Below are positions 36,707 to 44,574 of a DNA stretch of 64,000 nt, in pieces (the first letter of the stretch is position 1; every line of letters begins with the position of its first letter). The position numbers and the translations under genes were made by a program. The stretch comes from Pseudocoprococcus catus (GTDB lineage Bacteria > Bacillota > Clostridia > Lachnospirales > Lachnospiraceae): NCBI RefSeq assembly GCF_902381825.1, contig NZ_LR698973.1:1974216-2038215 (forward strand). The letters are read 5' to 3'. Below the pieces are notes generated by a model. The model did not search any database, was not told where the DNA came from, and saw only the letters and a list, made by a program, of their open reading frames with translations.

Positions 36707-36934
36707 TCAATCTGTATCCTTTTTATGCACGGCAAGTTCCGTCAGCATCATGAGTCCAACTACTACTTGTACTGCGCAAGTCAAAAGAATTGCAACCAGG
36801 AGCTTCGGACTCATTTTTGTTGCTGCCCAGATAACAACCTCGACCAGCACGAGAAAAAATGCTGAATACTGAACTTTTTGCAATGTTCTAATTCTTGACT
36901 TCTGAATTTCCTTTTTCAACTCTGATTTATTCAT
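36707..36934 (-). CDS. Small two-helix membrane protein
   Basis: 75 residues: basic N-terminus (MNKSELKKEIQKSRIRT), two hydrophobic helices (AFFLVLVEVVIWAA and LLVAILLTCAVQVVVGLMML), short charged tail. AGGAGG-like site upstream. It could be a holin-like or superinfection-exclusion protein; there is no direct evidence. Confidence 0.7.
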   Translation of the reverse strand: MNKSELKKEIQKSRIRTLQKVQYSAFFLVLVEVVIWAATKMSPKLLVAILLTCAVQVVVGLMMLTELAVHKKDTD

Positions 36935-36965
36935 TTACAATTATCCTCCTTTATGGTACAATCCA

Positions 36966-36997
36966 GGTAGCGAGGGAGAGGTCGCTCCCAAGCTACC
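36966..36997 (-). other. Structured leader between two membrane-protein genes
   Basis: GGTAGC..GGGAG pairs with CTCCC..GCTACC. On the minus strand no T run follows, so it is more likely an RNA-stability or attenuator structure than a terminator. Confidence 0.4.
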
Positions 36998-37023
36998 CGA
37001 ACCGTTTGAACTGTTTGGAACAA

Positions 37024-37185
37024 TTACTTAGAAATCGCAACAATCGCTGTTGCAATCGCTATCGCAATTGATACAGTTGTGAAAATTGTATTGGAGACGC
37101 TTTCCACAATCTGTGTTCTAAGTAACTGCTTTTCAAGCAGTTCTTTTTCTTTGTCCTTTTTGGGCTTTTTCTTATGTTTCCCCAT
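37024..37185 (-). CDS. Small single-helix membrane protein
   Basis: 53 residues. The ATG at 37,185 has AAAGGAGGAC before it. Very basic start (MGKHKKKPKKDKEKELLEKQ), then a C-terminal hydrophobic helix (IFTTVSIAIAIATAIVAISK). It lies 50 bp from promoter module 2. A tail-anchored, Lys-rich protein of this size could be a regulatory, toxin or lysis-assisting peptide; unknown. Confidence 0.7.
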   Translation of the reverse strand: MGKHKKKPKKDKEKELLEKQLLRTQIVESVSNTIFTTVSIAIAIATAIVAISK

Positions 37186-37234
37186 CGGACTGTCCTCCTT
37201 TCGCTTACTCCGATAATCACTGGTTATGATTTAT

Positions 37235-37287
37235 CGTATCGTAATCGTAGCAGGCTGTTTCGCTGGCAGTCAAGCAGTTTCGTTACA
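37235..37287 (-). promoter_or_regulatory. Left-arm promoter module, copy 2
   Basis: Minus strand: TGTAA, 6 nt, TGC, TTGACT (37,273-37,268), 18-nt spacer, TACGAT (37,249-37,244), TACG. It overlaps the last codons of the gene at 37,270 and faces the 37,185 gene. Confidence 0.7.
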
Positions 37288-37557
37288 ATTTAATATGCAG
37301 TTTTTTTGCTTGCTGAAATCCACATCTCCTCTGTCCCACCCCCAGTTGGCTTTCTCTCGCTCACGGATGTACTCCTGCTGGATAATTATTTCTGTTATAG
37401 TTCGATTAATAACCCATTCGCCAGCAATCTCCTTGGCCTCTTCAAGACTCCCGCTCAGTACCAGTTCAAGAATGTTATCCAGGGCTTTCACGTTATCTCT
37501 GTATTTCTGTCTGGTTTGTCCAATCGTTACGGTATTGAGAAACTCCGGTCTACTCAT
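37270..37557 (-). CDS. Small phage protein of unknown function
   Basis: 95 residues from the ATG at 37,557 (AAGGAG nine bases upstream; the longer frame overlaps the neighbour). Helical (DNVKALDNILELVLSGSLEE) and ending in a Trp/Cys stretch (NWGWDRGDVDFSKQKNCILN). Unknown. Confidence 0.68.
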   Translation of the reverse strand: MSRPEFLNTVTIGQTRQKYRDNVKALDNILELVLSGSLEEAKEIAGEWVINRTITEIIIQQEYIREREKANWGWDRGDVDFSKQKNCILNCNETA

Positions 37558-37573
37558 CGTACATATCTCCTTA

Positions 37574-37873
37574 TCAAATTCTTTCAACGAATGTCTTGCA
37601 GCAGTCGTTAATCACTTTCCATAATGTGCTATCGAACAGCTCTTCTTCTGAGCATCCGTACTGACCGCAGAAGCTATTAACATCTGAGTGCTGCAGGATG
37701 TCTTCCGTAATCTCCTCCAAGTCATCCATCGTGATTTCTTTCTTGTAGTCGCAAAGGTCAACCAGCAGATGCGTGTACGCATCCACATCTCCTATGGTGT
37801 AATAGCTTTCTCTGATGCACATGCTTCTTACCATGTCACTGTCAATCTTTCTGAACTCTCTATATCTTGCCAT
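37574..37873 (-). CDS. Small acidic phage protein
   Basis: 99 residues, helical, with five Cys (MCIRES, DLCDY, FCGQYGCSEEE, NDCCKTF). ATG at 37,873 behind a GAGAG site. It overlaps nothing but is tightly packed. Unknown function. Confidence 0.7.
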   Translation of the reverse strand: MARYREFRKIDSDMVRSMCIRESYYTIGDVDAYTHLLVDLCDYKKEITMDDLEEITEDILQHSDVNSFCGQYGCSEEELFDSTLWKVINDCCKTFVERI

Positions 37874-37896
37874 CTTATATTCTTCTCTCTTTCACC

Positions 37897-38241
37897 TTAA
37901 ACTGAAATGTAATTTACACTGCCGCCATCCTTCCAAGGAAGGCCAACTTCATCAAGCATTTCCTTCATGTCCTTACAGCTCCAGGAAGTCCATCTATGTT
38001 CTTCCCAGGAATTTTTTGGCTCTCCAACTGCTCCGCCAAGGTCATAGTCTTTCAGCTGCTTGAATCCGTCCGAATCAGCAAACTGATTAAAGTTGCTTCT
38101 CAATTTCTTTTTGCTGTATTCGCTGTGTGATTTTCCACATCTTTCCTGGAAACTCTTTTCTTCCAGGAACCACCAGCTTTCCCATGGGACCAGGATTGAA
38201 TTTGCTGTCATTTCAATTGGCTTTCTCATCAATAAGCTCAT
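37897..38241 (-). CDS. Phage protein of unknown function, behind promoter module 3
   Basis: 114 residues from the ATG at 38,241 (GGAGG eight bases upstream). Trp-rich (PWESWWFLEEKSF, HRWTSWSCKDMKEML). It is the first minus-strand gene left of the divergent promoter region shared with the plus-strand nuclease-like gene. Family not recognised. Confidence 0.7.
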   Translation of the reverse strand: MSLLMRKPIEMTANSILVPWESWWFLEEKSFQERCGKSHSEYSKKKLRSNFNQFADSDGFKQLKDYDLGGAVGEPKNSWEEHRWTSWSCKDMKEMLDEVGLPWKDGGSVNYISV

Positions 38242-38285
38242 TTCGTATACCTCCATCGCTGTGCTTTCAAGGTGTTTTTTGTTTT

Positions 38286-38339
38286 CGTGGCGTAATCGTA
38301 TCACTCATACGCGCGGGGCTGTCAAGCATTATTTTTACA
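38286..38339 (-). promoter_or_regulatory. Left-arm promoter module, copy 3
   Basis: Minus strand: TGTAA, 6 nt, TGC, TTGACA (38,325-38,320), 19-nt spacer, TACGAT (38,300-38,295), TACG. It lies 54 bp before the 38,241 gene. Confidence 0.7.
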
Positions 38340-38347
38340 TTTTGTAA

Positions 38348-38376
38348 TTGTTTTTTATGACACTTTTTGATATGCT
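38348..38376 (+). promoter_or_regulatory. Promoter of the nuclease-like cargo gene
   Basis: TTGTTT, 17-nt spacer, TATGCT, followed by an AGAGGTG ribosome site and the ATG at 38,403. Divergent from module 3. Confidence 0.6.
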
Positions 38377-38402
38377 AAAAGAAATACGCAAGAGGTGAAA
38401 TC

Positions 38403-38990
38403 ATGTACACTGGAAACGAAAAATTAATATTCAAAGACAAAGATCTTGGAAAGACAATGTTGAATTTCTGGTCGTGGGCTTACTCTGACTTGATCCGGAA
38501 CGTAAACCGTGGAGCTTTTGCGGAGTTCGTAGTCCGTGAAGCTATGAATACCCAATGTAGAAATACCCCCCCCCGAACAGATTTTCGAGTATCTATGGAT
38601 GCATACGATTTGCTCAGTCCGGACGGCATACGTGTAGAAGTTAAATCTTCCGCATACATACAAGCCTGGGAGAGTGAGCATCCAGCAAGAATCTCTTTCC
38701 GAATAGCACCGGCAAAATCGCTGGACTCATCCGGCAACTACTCAGCCGATTCTCAATACTGCCGGCACTCAGACGTGTACGTGTTCTGTGTCTGGACTGC
38801 CATGAGCCGGGAACAGAACATACTTGATTTATCATTATGGGATTTTTACGTGATCGCAACAAAGACATTAGACCAGAAGGTCTCGAATCAGAAAACAATT
38901 ACCTTCCAGTCTTTGCTGTCTCTTCAGCCAAGGAAGGTTGACTACTTCGGTCTTTACGAAGCAATAAGAAGTGAAGCTATGAATGATTGA
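38403..38990 (+). CDS. PD-(D/E)XK-like putative nuclease, phage cargo gene
   Basis: 195 residues. The core DAYDLLSPDGIRVEVKSSAY has an Asp, then E-V-K on the next strand, the layout of the PD-(D/E)XK restriction-like fold. The flanking segments (FWSWAYSDLIRNVNRGAFAE, HSDVYVFCVWTA, LSLWDFYVIATKTL) match a widespread family of stand-alone proteins with no known role that I recall from many bacteria. It is the only plus-strand gene between the left end and the repressor and has its own promoter, the pattern of a lysogenic-conversion (moron) gene. A run of nine C (38,566-38,574) lies inside the coding region. It may be a defence nuclease; this is inference. Confidence 0.75.
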   Translation: MYTGNEKLIFKDKDLGKTMLNFWSWAYSDLIRNVNRGAFAEFVVREAMNTQCRNTPPRTDFRVSMDAYDLLSPDGIRVEVKSSAYIQAWESEHPARISFRIAPAKSLDSSGNYSADSQYCRHSDVYVFCVWTAMSREQNILDLSLWDFYVIATKTLDQKVSNQKTITFQSLLSLQPRKVDYFGLYEAIRSEAMND

Positions 38991-39481
38991 AAATGGGACG
39001 TCATTTGTGACAAAGCACACATATATATTTATATATAATATTTATATTTTTTATTTTATTATATAGCACCGTCATTGTGATATCATTTTTCCAGTCATTC
39101 AGCGTATTTGTCCAGATATGTTTTTACATTCTTCCGGGCAATGGAGATTTTAACTCATGTCAGATGGTAGAGAAAATTCCTGTTTCAAAAGTCATTTTTC
39201 AATCATTGTGTATGTCATTGCTGACATCACATTTCTAGTCACTTTATAATAAGGTAGAAACTGATTACATTTGTAACATCTTTTGTAATAGTCCGATATG
39301 CCATAGAAAGCCGTAATTTGCTTTTTATGGCTCTTTTGCTTTTAGTGAAGGAGTATATGCAGACTTTCTCTTTAATCCACTGGGACGCTTTTCGTCAAAA
39401 GTGGCTCTGCATTTTTATTCATTATTTTTCTTGACAAAAATACTTTTATCTGAACCACTCATTTTCAGCAAATAGAAAAAT
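38991..39481. other. AT-rich non-coding stretch with GTCATT repeats
   Basis: No convincing gene on either strand. It holds an almost pure AT tract (about 39,020-39,065) and five copies of GTCATT on the plus strand at 39,000, 39,071, 39,094, 39,191 and 39,214. Candidate roles are an origin-like or regulatory region, or a 3' untranslated zone; none is demonstrated. Confidence 0.4.
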
Positions 39482-39509
39482 GCCCCAGGCATCCGAAGAT
39501 ACCAGGGGC
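39482..39509 (-). terminator. Terminator of the tail-lysis operon
   Basis: A 12-bp stem with one mismatch, capped by a UUCG tetraloop on the minus strand and followed by ATTTTTCT, 113 bp past the lysin stop. Confidence 0.85.
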
Positions 39510-39621
39510 GAGTGCGTGATATGTTATTCTATTTGAATGATACTTATGTTTTAGAGACTGTTCTAGCTGACCATTTTGCTGAAGCCAGGAAAATGGTCTG
39601 ATAGATACTAATTGTTACATG

Positions 39622-40710
39622 CTATTTTACCCGGATTTTCTGACCCGGATAAATTTTGTTTGGATTTGAAATGCAGTTCAGCTGTGCAATCTTCTGATAG
39701 GTTGTCCCGTACTCTTTGGCGATTCCGGATAATGTATCACCGCTTTTTACGGTGTAATACACTTTGGAACTTTTAGCTGCCTGGTCATTAATGATTTTCT
39801 GAATTTCATCATATCTGGAACCCAGGACGGTTCTTCTGACTTCATTATCTCCGTATTTTCCCTGTTTTACTTCAGCTGCCAGTGTTACGGCAGAAGCGTT
39901 GGCGATATGATTAATCATTGCCTGAACTTCATCGTATCGGGAACCGAGCTTCTTTTTTCTCTCGTCACCTTTTCCGTATTTGTCTTTCATAACACCATAT
40001 GCAAGGTCAAGAGTTGAACCACTCGGGGCTGATTCCTGTGCCTTTTCTGTTGAACTTGATGTTTCTGTTTTTGTATTGTGACCAGCTGCTTTAGCGTATG
40101 CTTTCCATCCGGCCGCATCCAGATAAGCAATGTCCATATCAAGATTTCCGCTGTATCCGGATAATTTGCCATGGGATGAATACTGGAAGATTGCAGGACT
40201 CTTCCATGCGCCGTAACCGGAACCATCTGTCCATGGTTTTGTCTGGTAGCCCGTCTGTTTATCGTTGGCATACTGAGCAACCCATAAACCGTACTTAGCT
40301 GCGACAGTTGACCAGTTATGCTCACGGCATACACTTTTAGACATATAGATCAACGGGTTGACGCCTGTCAGCTTAGCTACTCTGTCCAGGAACGGCTTCG
40401 CAACTGCGGGACCCTGGCTAAACTTTTCATTCATCCGGCCTTCCCAGTCAAGAACCAGGATAGCTTCGCCGATATATCCTTTGATGTTTGAAACAAAGAA
40501 ATCAGCTTCTTTGATCGGGTCACCGCCGGAAAAATAATGATAGACGCCTAACAGCTTGTCTGCCCTTTTTGCCTGTCGGTAGGCTCTGTCACAATCATCG
40601 TTGACATATTTTGTTCCCTGAGTTGCTTTGATGATAACGAAATCACCAGGGACTTTCGTCATGTCAATACCTTTCTGCCATCCGCTGATATCAATACCAT
40701 TTAATGCCAT
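39622..40710 (-). CDS. Endolysin: GH25 muramidase with two CW_7 repeats and LysM
   Basis: 362 residues. Residues about 1-200 are a glycoside hydrolase 25 domain: [27 protein letters not shown] and the catalytic LVLDWEG. Two CW_7-type cell-wall repeats follow ([16 protein letters not shown] and [16 protein letters not shown], about 225-310), and a LysM ends the protein ([20 protein letters not shown]). It would cleave the N-acetylmuramic acid-GlcNAc bond of peptidoglycan to free particles. No signal peptide, so it needs the holin encoded just upstream. Having two different wall-binding modules is slightly unusual. Confidence 0.95.
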   Translation of the reverse strand: MALNGIDISGWQKGIDMTKVPGDFVIIKATQGTKYVNDDCDRAYRQAKRADKLLGVYHYFSGGDPIKEADFFVSNIKGYIGEAILVLDWEGRMNEKFSQGPAVAKPFLDRVAKLTGVNPLIYMSKSVCREHNWSTVAAKYGLWVAQYANDKQTGYQTKPWTDGSGYGAWKSPAIFQYSSHGKLSGYSGNLDMDIAYLDAAGWKAYAKAAGHNTKTETSSSTEKAQESAPSGSTLDLAYGVMKDKYGKGDERKKKLGSRYDEVQAMINHIANASAVTLAAEVKQGKYGDNEVRRTVLGSRYDEIQKIINDQAAKSSKVYYTVKSGDTLSGIAKEYGTTYQKIAQLNCISNPNKIYPGQKIRVK

Positions 40711-40737
40711 AATACATACCCCTTTCTGTGCATTTTG

Positions 40738-41097
40738 CTATGCGTTCTTTGTCTGTGAACCGTTGATTTTGCCATCGTCCAGTAAATCTTTGACTCCTCT
40801 GAACCATTCATTGACCAATTTAATCATCATGTCTTCTGTGATAAATAACTGCATCCACCCAGGAAGCAGGCCTCTCGCCTGACGTACAACAAATTTCAAT
40901 TTCTGTTCACCCTGGCCAGATTCCGTATAGAGATGTTCAGCTCTCAGAATCAGCTGATATACGTTCTCACGGATGCCTTCAAGGCCTTGCATCTTTGCAT
41001 ACTGGTAAGCAATGACCACAGTCAAGACTGCCAGTGCTGCAATGACCAGAATAAGAACTGGCAGCGGTACCTGGTTTAAATAATTTAATAATTCCAT
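40738..41097 (-). CDS. LLH-family phage holin
   Basis: 119 residues with one strong N-terminal membrane helix (VLILVIAALAVLTVVIAYQY), then a charged amphipathic stretch and FVVRQARGLLPGWMQLFITE plus MIKLVNEWFRGVKDLL, the pattern of the LL-H holin family. It lies directly upstream of the lysin, as usual for a lysis cassette. It forms membrane lesions that release the lysin. Confidence 0.88.
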   Translation of the reverse strand: MELLNYLNQVPLPVLILVIAALAVLTVVIAYQYAKMQGLEGIRENVYQLILRAEHLYTESGQGEQKLKFVVRQARGLLPGWMQLFITEDMMIKLVNEWFRGVKDLLDDGKINGSQTKNA

Positions 41098-41222
41098 ATG
41101 TAGATTCCTCCTGTTATACTTTGTAAACTTCTGATAGTTCCCTGTAACATTTTTAATTGTGTAAGTAGGGAAATTATTGCTAAAATGCTACAAAAGCAAA
41201 TAAAAGCTTATAGAGCCTCTTT

Positions 41223-41582
41223 TTATTCCCTGTATTGTTCTGTGATATGGTTCACTCCCTGCCTTGTCAGAAAGTTCTCCAGGTCATGCTTCGCATCCAA
41301 CTCGTAATCCAACGCCTTGTGCATATCGCCGTTGCATTTCGCATCTGGAATCCTCTGTACCGCTTTCGCTGTAGCCTCTGACAGACAAAGAGAACCGTCG
41401 AGAGCTTTCAGCATCATGTACTGCAACTTCTCACGATTCTCTTCTTTAATATCCTGTTCTTTCTGCCTGCGTGCCCGTTCGCTCTTTTCAGTCTCCGCCC
41501 GTTCCTGGATACGTCTTTCAAGCATCCAAAAGCAGAATGCCACAATCGCAGACGGGACCCCGGCAGCTATCCATAACTCCAC
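41223..41582 (-). CDS. Phage membrane-anchored coiled-coil protein (lysis region)
   Basis: 119 residues from a GTG at 41,582. One membrane helix at the N-terminus (AGVPSAIVAFCFWML), a strongly charged helix (RIQERAETEKSERARRQKEQ), then a helical C-terminus with LSEATAKAVQRIPDAKCNGD. Common beside holins in clostridial prophages. It could be a second holin, an anti-holin or a spanin-like part; not decided. Confidence 0.72.
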   Translation of the reverse strand: MELWIAAGVPSAIVAFCFWMLERRIQERAETEKSERARRQKEQDIKEENREKLQYMMLKALDGSLCLSEATAKAVQRIPDAKCNGDMHKALDYELDAKHDLENFLTRQGVNHITEQYRE

Positions 41583-41625
41583 TGGTTCTGTTTCTCCTTT
41601 CTGCTGTTACTCCGGAACTTTTGGA

Positions 41626-41850
41626 CTAATCCGCTTTCCGGGCTGTGCTCGTACCCGCATATGCAACACCTCCTTCACTCCCGATTGCTATCTCATCATC
41701 ATCGCAGTCCACATACTTCCGGCACGCATACTCGATAACGTCAAGATCTGATTCTATCTGCTCCAGCGTCTTCGTCGGCGTCCCCTTTACCAGAAACACC
41801 AGGTCATACACCGCAGACCATAATTTAGCGATAATCTGTAGCTTCGTCAT
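41626..41850 (-). CDS. Small phage protein of unknown function (lysis region)
   Basis: 74 residues; N-terminal hydrophobic helix (LQIIAKLWSAVYDLVFLV) and an acidic end (YVDCDDDEIAIG). It overlaps the upstream membrane-protein gene by four bases (ATGA-type coupling). Unknown. Confidence 0.65.
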   Translation of the reverse strand: MTKLQIIAKLWSAVYDLVFLVKGTPTKTLEQIESDLDVIEYACRKYVDCDDDEIAIGSEGGVAYAGTSTARKAD

Positions 41851-42281
41851 TTATCCGACGGTCCTTTCTCGAACAGATGGTAATGCGGTTTCTCCTCTCC
41901 GAAGAACTTCCAACGAATCACATCATCCAAAAAGATTCCTGCTGCCGATAGGAAGAACCACACCACCATAAACTGAGGGCAAATCTGCCCCAGGACGTTT
42001 CCCGGCATATTGCTGTAATCCCACATTCCCAGGCCAAACCACACATTCAGAATTAACCCGAAAACAAATTCAATGGCCGTAATTCCACACGCCGCTATCG
42101 CCATCTGGAGAACCAGGGGCATACACCTGTCTTTCTCATTCAACACACCGCAGATAATGAAGCACAGTCCGCCGCATCCTGCCATCGCTAAGAACGAATA
42201 TCCCCGGAACAGCACTTCCAGGGCATAATAAAACGCCCCTCCGATCAGGAAGAGCGTCAGGTACTTTATGAATTTTTTCAC
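41847..42281 (-). CDS. Four-helix membrane protein (ABC-permease IV-like), possible holin partner
   Basis: 144 residues from a GTG at 42,281 with GGAGG nine bases upstream (the longer frame has no site). Four membrane helices: FIKYLTLFLIGGAFYYALEV, FLAMAGCGGLCFIICGVL, IAACGITAIEFVFGLILNVW, FMVVWFFLSAAGIFLDDVIR. It resembles the putative ABC-transporter type IV (PF06541) proteins found in phage lysis regions. Its GTG shares one base with the stop of the upstream gene, so translation is coupled. Function unproven. Confidence 0.72.
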   Translation of the reverse strand: MKKFIKYLTLFLIGGAFYYALEVLFRGYSFLAMAGCGGLCFIICGVLNEKDRCMPLVLQMAIAACGITAIEFVFGLILNVWFGLGMWDYSNMPGNVLGQICPQFMVVWFFLSAAGIFLDDVIRWKFFGEEKPHYHLFEKGPSDK

Positions 42282-42979
42282 TATGCAATACCTCCGGATG
42301 CGATGATCTTCATGTAATCTTTCAGAACTTCGTTCTGGAACTCCTCCGGAACTTTTGCTCCCCACTGGATCTGATCCAGATCTCCAGGTTTCGTTACCGA
42401 CTTGATCCACATATTCAGAGCATTGCAATACGTTGTGTTATAAGACACATAGAACATTGCTTTATTGACGATGTTCTGCATATCCTCAGCCGAGAAATAC
42501 TTGCAAGGATGCCCGTCCTCATGGTATTCCAGCTTTTCCTCTCCAGCTAGCAACTGCATTTTCTTTCCAAAAAGATTCAGCTGATCTTTTTCTGTCAAGC
42601 TGAAATGTTCCACTCCGGAAGATGTACTCACATCTACTCCGGCATAAATCGTCTGCTCACATGCAGATGCGATTTCCTGGTACTTTGCTTTTCTTGCATC
42701 TTCCAGGCTCAGATCTTCCACGTTGGAAGGATCCGGGACTTCCTCTGCTTTTGCAAACCAGTAATCAAAATTGGATTCAATCTCTTCCTGTGCCACTGTT
42801 CCCTGGTAATGGAACTGAACTTCATCACACTCCCAGATCTTCGTCTTTACTTTCTTCCCGTCCTGGATCTCCTCTTTATCCACCAGCTCAATGTTTTTTC
42901 GCATGATAACATCAGTTCCGGAAAATACCGGATAAACCTCAATCGCTGATGGCTGCGATAAGTAAGATTCTCTTCTCAT
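42281..42979 (-). CDS. Phage tail-fibre accessory protein (DUF4376-like)
   Basis: 232 residues. The N-terminal 75 form a beta-rich segment (AIEVYPVFSGTDVIMRKNIE). The rest matches the DUF4376-like domain common next to tail fibres: LEDARKAKYQEIASACEQTI, SSGVEHFSLTEKDQLNLFGK and DMQNIVNKAMFYVSYNTTYC. Start ATG at 42,979 (AAAGGAAG site) lies inside the end of the reverse transcriptase gene by 41 bp. It may be a fibre chaperone. Its position next to the DGR makes it the nearest accessory candidate, but it does not look like Avd. Confidence 0.75.
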   Translation of the reverse strand: MRRESYLSQPSAIEVYPVFSGTDVIMRKNIELVDKEEIQDGKKVKTKIWECDEVQFHYQGTVAQEEIESNFDYWFAKAEEVPDPSNVEDLSLEDARKAKYQEIASACEQTIYAGVDVSTSSGVEHFSLTEKDQLNLFGKKMQLLAGEEKLEYHEDGHPCKYFSAEDMQNIVNKAMFYVSYNTTYCNALNMWIKSVTKPGDLDQIQWGAKVPEEFQNEVLKDYMKIIASGGIA

Positions 42980-44195
42980 TTTCTACTTCCTTTCCGTGCT
43001 TACTTGCACTGTATGAACACATTTTGAATAGTTCATCAAAACAATATAGAACTCTGAATTTAAGGCTGTTGCTATGTTTTACCCATCCTTTGTATGCCGC
43101 AATCCGGCAAGCTCTCCACCACGGGATAAATCCCTTTTCCCTAAAATCCATCCAGGCTCTGAGCACCTGTCTTCGGATTCTCCGGAATACTCTTCCACGA
43201 ATGATTGTGTATCTTCTCCGGACTACATAGCCCATCATGTCAACTCCCGGAGTTCTCTTCTTACTACCTTTCTTTCGTTCCTCCAGGTTTTCCCGTTCTT
43301 CATCAAAAGAAGCTACCTGGTAGAATTGCCAGATATCTTTTATCTTCAACCCGAACTTATCATGCGCCCAGGATGTGGCTTTCTTCATTGCCTTTTTTAG
43401 CTTTGAAAGATCGCCATAAATCGTAAAATCATCCGCATAGCATACAACCGCATATACAAGCCTATTTCGCTTTCCTCTGCGTATCTGGGCTTGCTCGTAA
43501 ATATATCTCAGAACATAAGACATCACGTAATTGAATAGCCATGCCGGAAGATATCCGCCTATGCAAAGATGGTTCCCAGGATAGTTGCTCATAAGAGCAC
43601 CCAGGAACCATAGCAGCACTTTATTCTTGCCTATGTCTCTTCTCAACATCTCCATGACAACCGGGATTGTCACTGAGGGATAGGCTTTTGTAACATCTCC
43701 TTTCAAAGCTACTACCTTGCCATGAAATTTCTTCCGAAGTAGTCTTTCGATTTTCCGCTTTCCGGCCACTCCTCCCTTATTAGGGATGCTTCCGTACTGA
43801 ATCGGTAAAATCTTCGCTCTGAAAAGAGGTTTCAACGCATATACTCCGATATATTCAAATACCTGCTGTTCTGGAGATTCCTGGCAGATATCACGGAGCT
43901 TCTGCGTCAGTCCGTCAATTCTTTGAAATTGGCGAATCGGTTTTAATTGTAGATCTCGGTTGATTATACGTTGCGTCAGCATCTTTGCTACTTCTGATTC
44001 AGCTTCCAGGGTTCGTTTAAAATCCTTGTTCAGCCGATCTTCTGCAATCTGACGCTTTGTGATCTTTCCGGTCTTACAGAGCAGACGTTGGAAATCATTT
44101 CTGCCACGCTTATTCCGGAAACATTCTATTACGGCAACCTCGTTGAATTTCCAGTCCTCAACATTCACGGTTGCCGGTTTGCAATAGGTTTTCAT
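42939..44195 (-). CDS. DGR reverse transcriptase
   Basis: 418 residues from the ATG at 44,195 (AAGGAGG). Reverse-transcriptase blocks in order: LPIQYGSIPNKGGVAGKRKI (about 130-149), motif A ALKGDVTKAYPSV with the catalytic Asp 167, motif B-like LCIGGYLPAWLFNYVMS (210-226) and the catalytic box VCYADDFTIYG with YADD at 253-256. The IGGY-x-x-x-W motif B is typical of retroelements that diversify phage and surface proteins rather than retrons or group II introns. No maturase or endonuclease domain. It would copy the template repeat RNA with adenine errors and pass the cDNA to the variable repeat. Confidence 0.93.
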   Translation of the reverse strand: MKTYCKPATVNVEDWKFNEVAVIECFRNKRGRNDFQRLLCKTGKITKRQIAEDRLNKDFKRTLEAESEVAKMLTQRIINRDLQLKPIRQFQRIDGLTQKLRDICQESPEQQVFEYIGVYALKPLFRAKILPIQYGSIPNKGGVAGKRKIERLLRKKFHGKVVALKGDVTKAYPSVTIPVVMEMLRRDIGKNKVLLWFLGALMSNYPGNHLCIGGYLPAWLFNYVMSYVLRYIYEQAQIRRGKRNRLVYAVVCYADDFTIYGDLSKLKKAMKKATSWAHDKFGLKIKDIWQFYQVASFDEERENLEERKKGSKKRTPGVDMMGYVVRRRYTIIRGRVFRRIRRQVLRAWMDFREKGFIPWWRACRIAAYKGWVKHSNSLKFRVLYCFDELFKMCSYSASKHGKEVENEKRILLIAAISD

Positions 44196-44285
44196 CAAAC
44201 CTCCTTACTATCATCTGGTTACTACCGTGGCTTTCCCCGTAGGTACTAGCCTCGTTGGTTTCAAGTTATTTTCGCACATAAGCGC

Positions 44286-44503
44286 GGATTATACGGTGCA
44301 ATGATTTTTAAATACTCTTTTCAAAATTGTACCAGTTGCTCCGAGAGAGCCGTTCCAGTTAGCGTTAGACACCCCATTGTTCGAGTTACGGCAAGGAACG
44401 CCAGCATTACCACCGTTGTTCAAGTTGCCAAAGCACCAAGCCGCACGAACACCAGACGCCGCAGGTTCGTAATTGAAGCCAGCTCCCAGACACCGTATAA
44501 CCC
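44286..44503. repeat. Inverted repeat bracketing the template repeat
   Basis: GGATTATACGGTG at 44,286-44,298 and CACCGTATAACCC at 44,491-44,503 are complementary over 13 bases with one G-U in RNA (10 consecutive Watson-Crick pairs). In the minus-strand transcript this stem would close a domain containing the whole template repeat plus 32 nt. Confidence 0.75.
44331..44488 (-). repeat. DGR template repeat (TR)
   Basis: 158 nt aligned without gaps to the variable repeat at 44,587-44,744. On the coding (minus) strand TR is rich in AAC/AAT codons where VR has other residues; it would encode RNSNNGVSNANWNGSLG where VR encodes RASFIGVSAASWSGSLG. 21 of the 22 differences are at TR adenines. TR lies between the fibre gene and the reverse transcriptase, the standard order, and is not itself within a gene. 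Confidence 0.96.
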
Positions 44504-44535
44504 TAAAATTATTTTATTTGCAAATAAGACAATAA

Positions 44536-44552
44536 AGGGGCTTACTGCCCCT
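44536..44552 (-). other. Hairpin downstream of the variable repeat
   Basis: AGGGGC pairs with GCCCCT around a 5-nt loop, 22 nt past the fibre stop codon. In studied DGRs a short hairpin just beyond the VR is needed for efficient retrohoming; here the spacing is longer, and TTATTGTCTT after it would also fit a weak terminator. Confidence 0.5.
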
Positions 44553-44574
44553 CTGCTTCGCATTCACCCCGTTT

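Noticed and set aside
34529..37557. Left-arm small genes as a known defence system
   Set aside because: Zinc ribbons and membrane peptides are present, but no nuclease, helicase, NTPase or TIR-like domain could be recognised among the minus-strand genes.
42939..44195. Reverse transcriptase as part of a retron or group II intron
   Set aside because: There is no msr/msd-type RNA, maturase, endonuclease domain or intron ends; the TR/VR pair with adenine-biased differences explains it fully.
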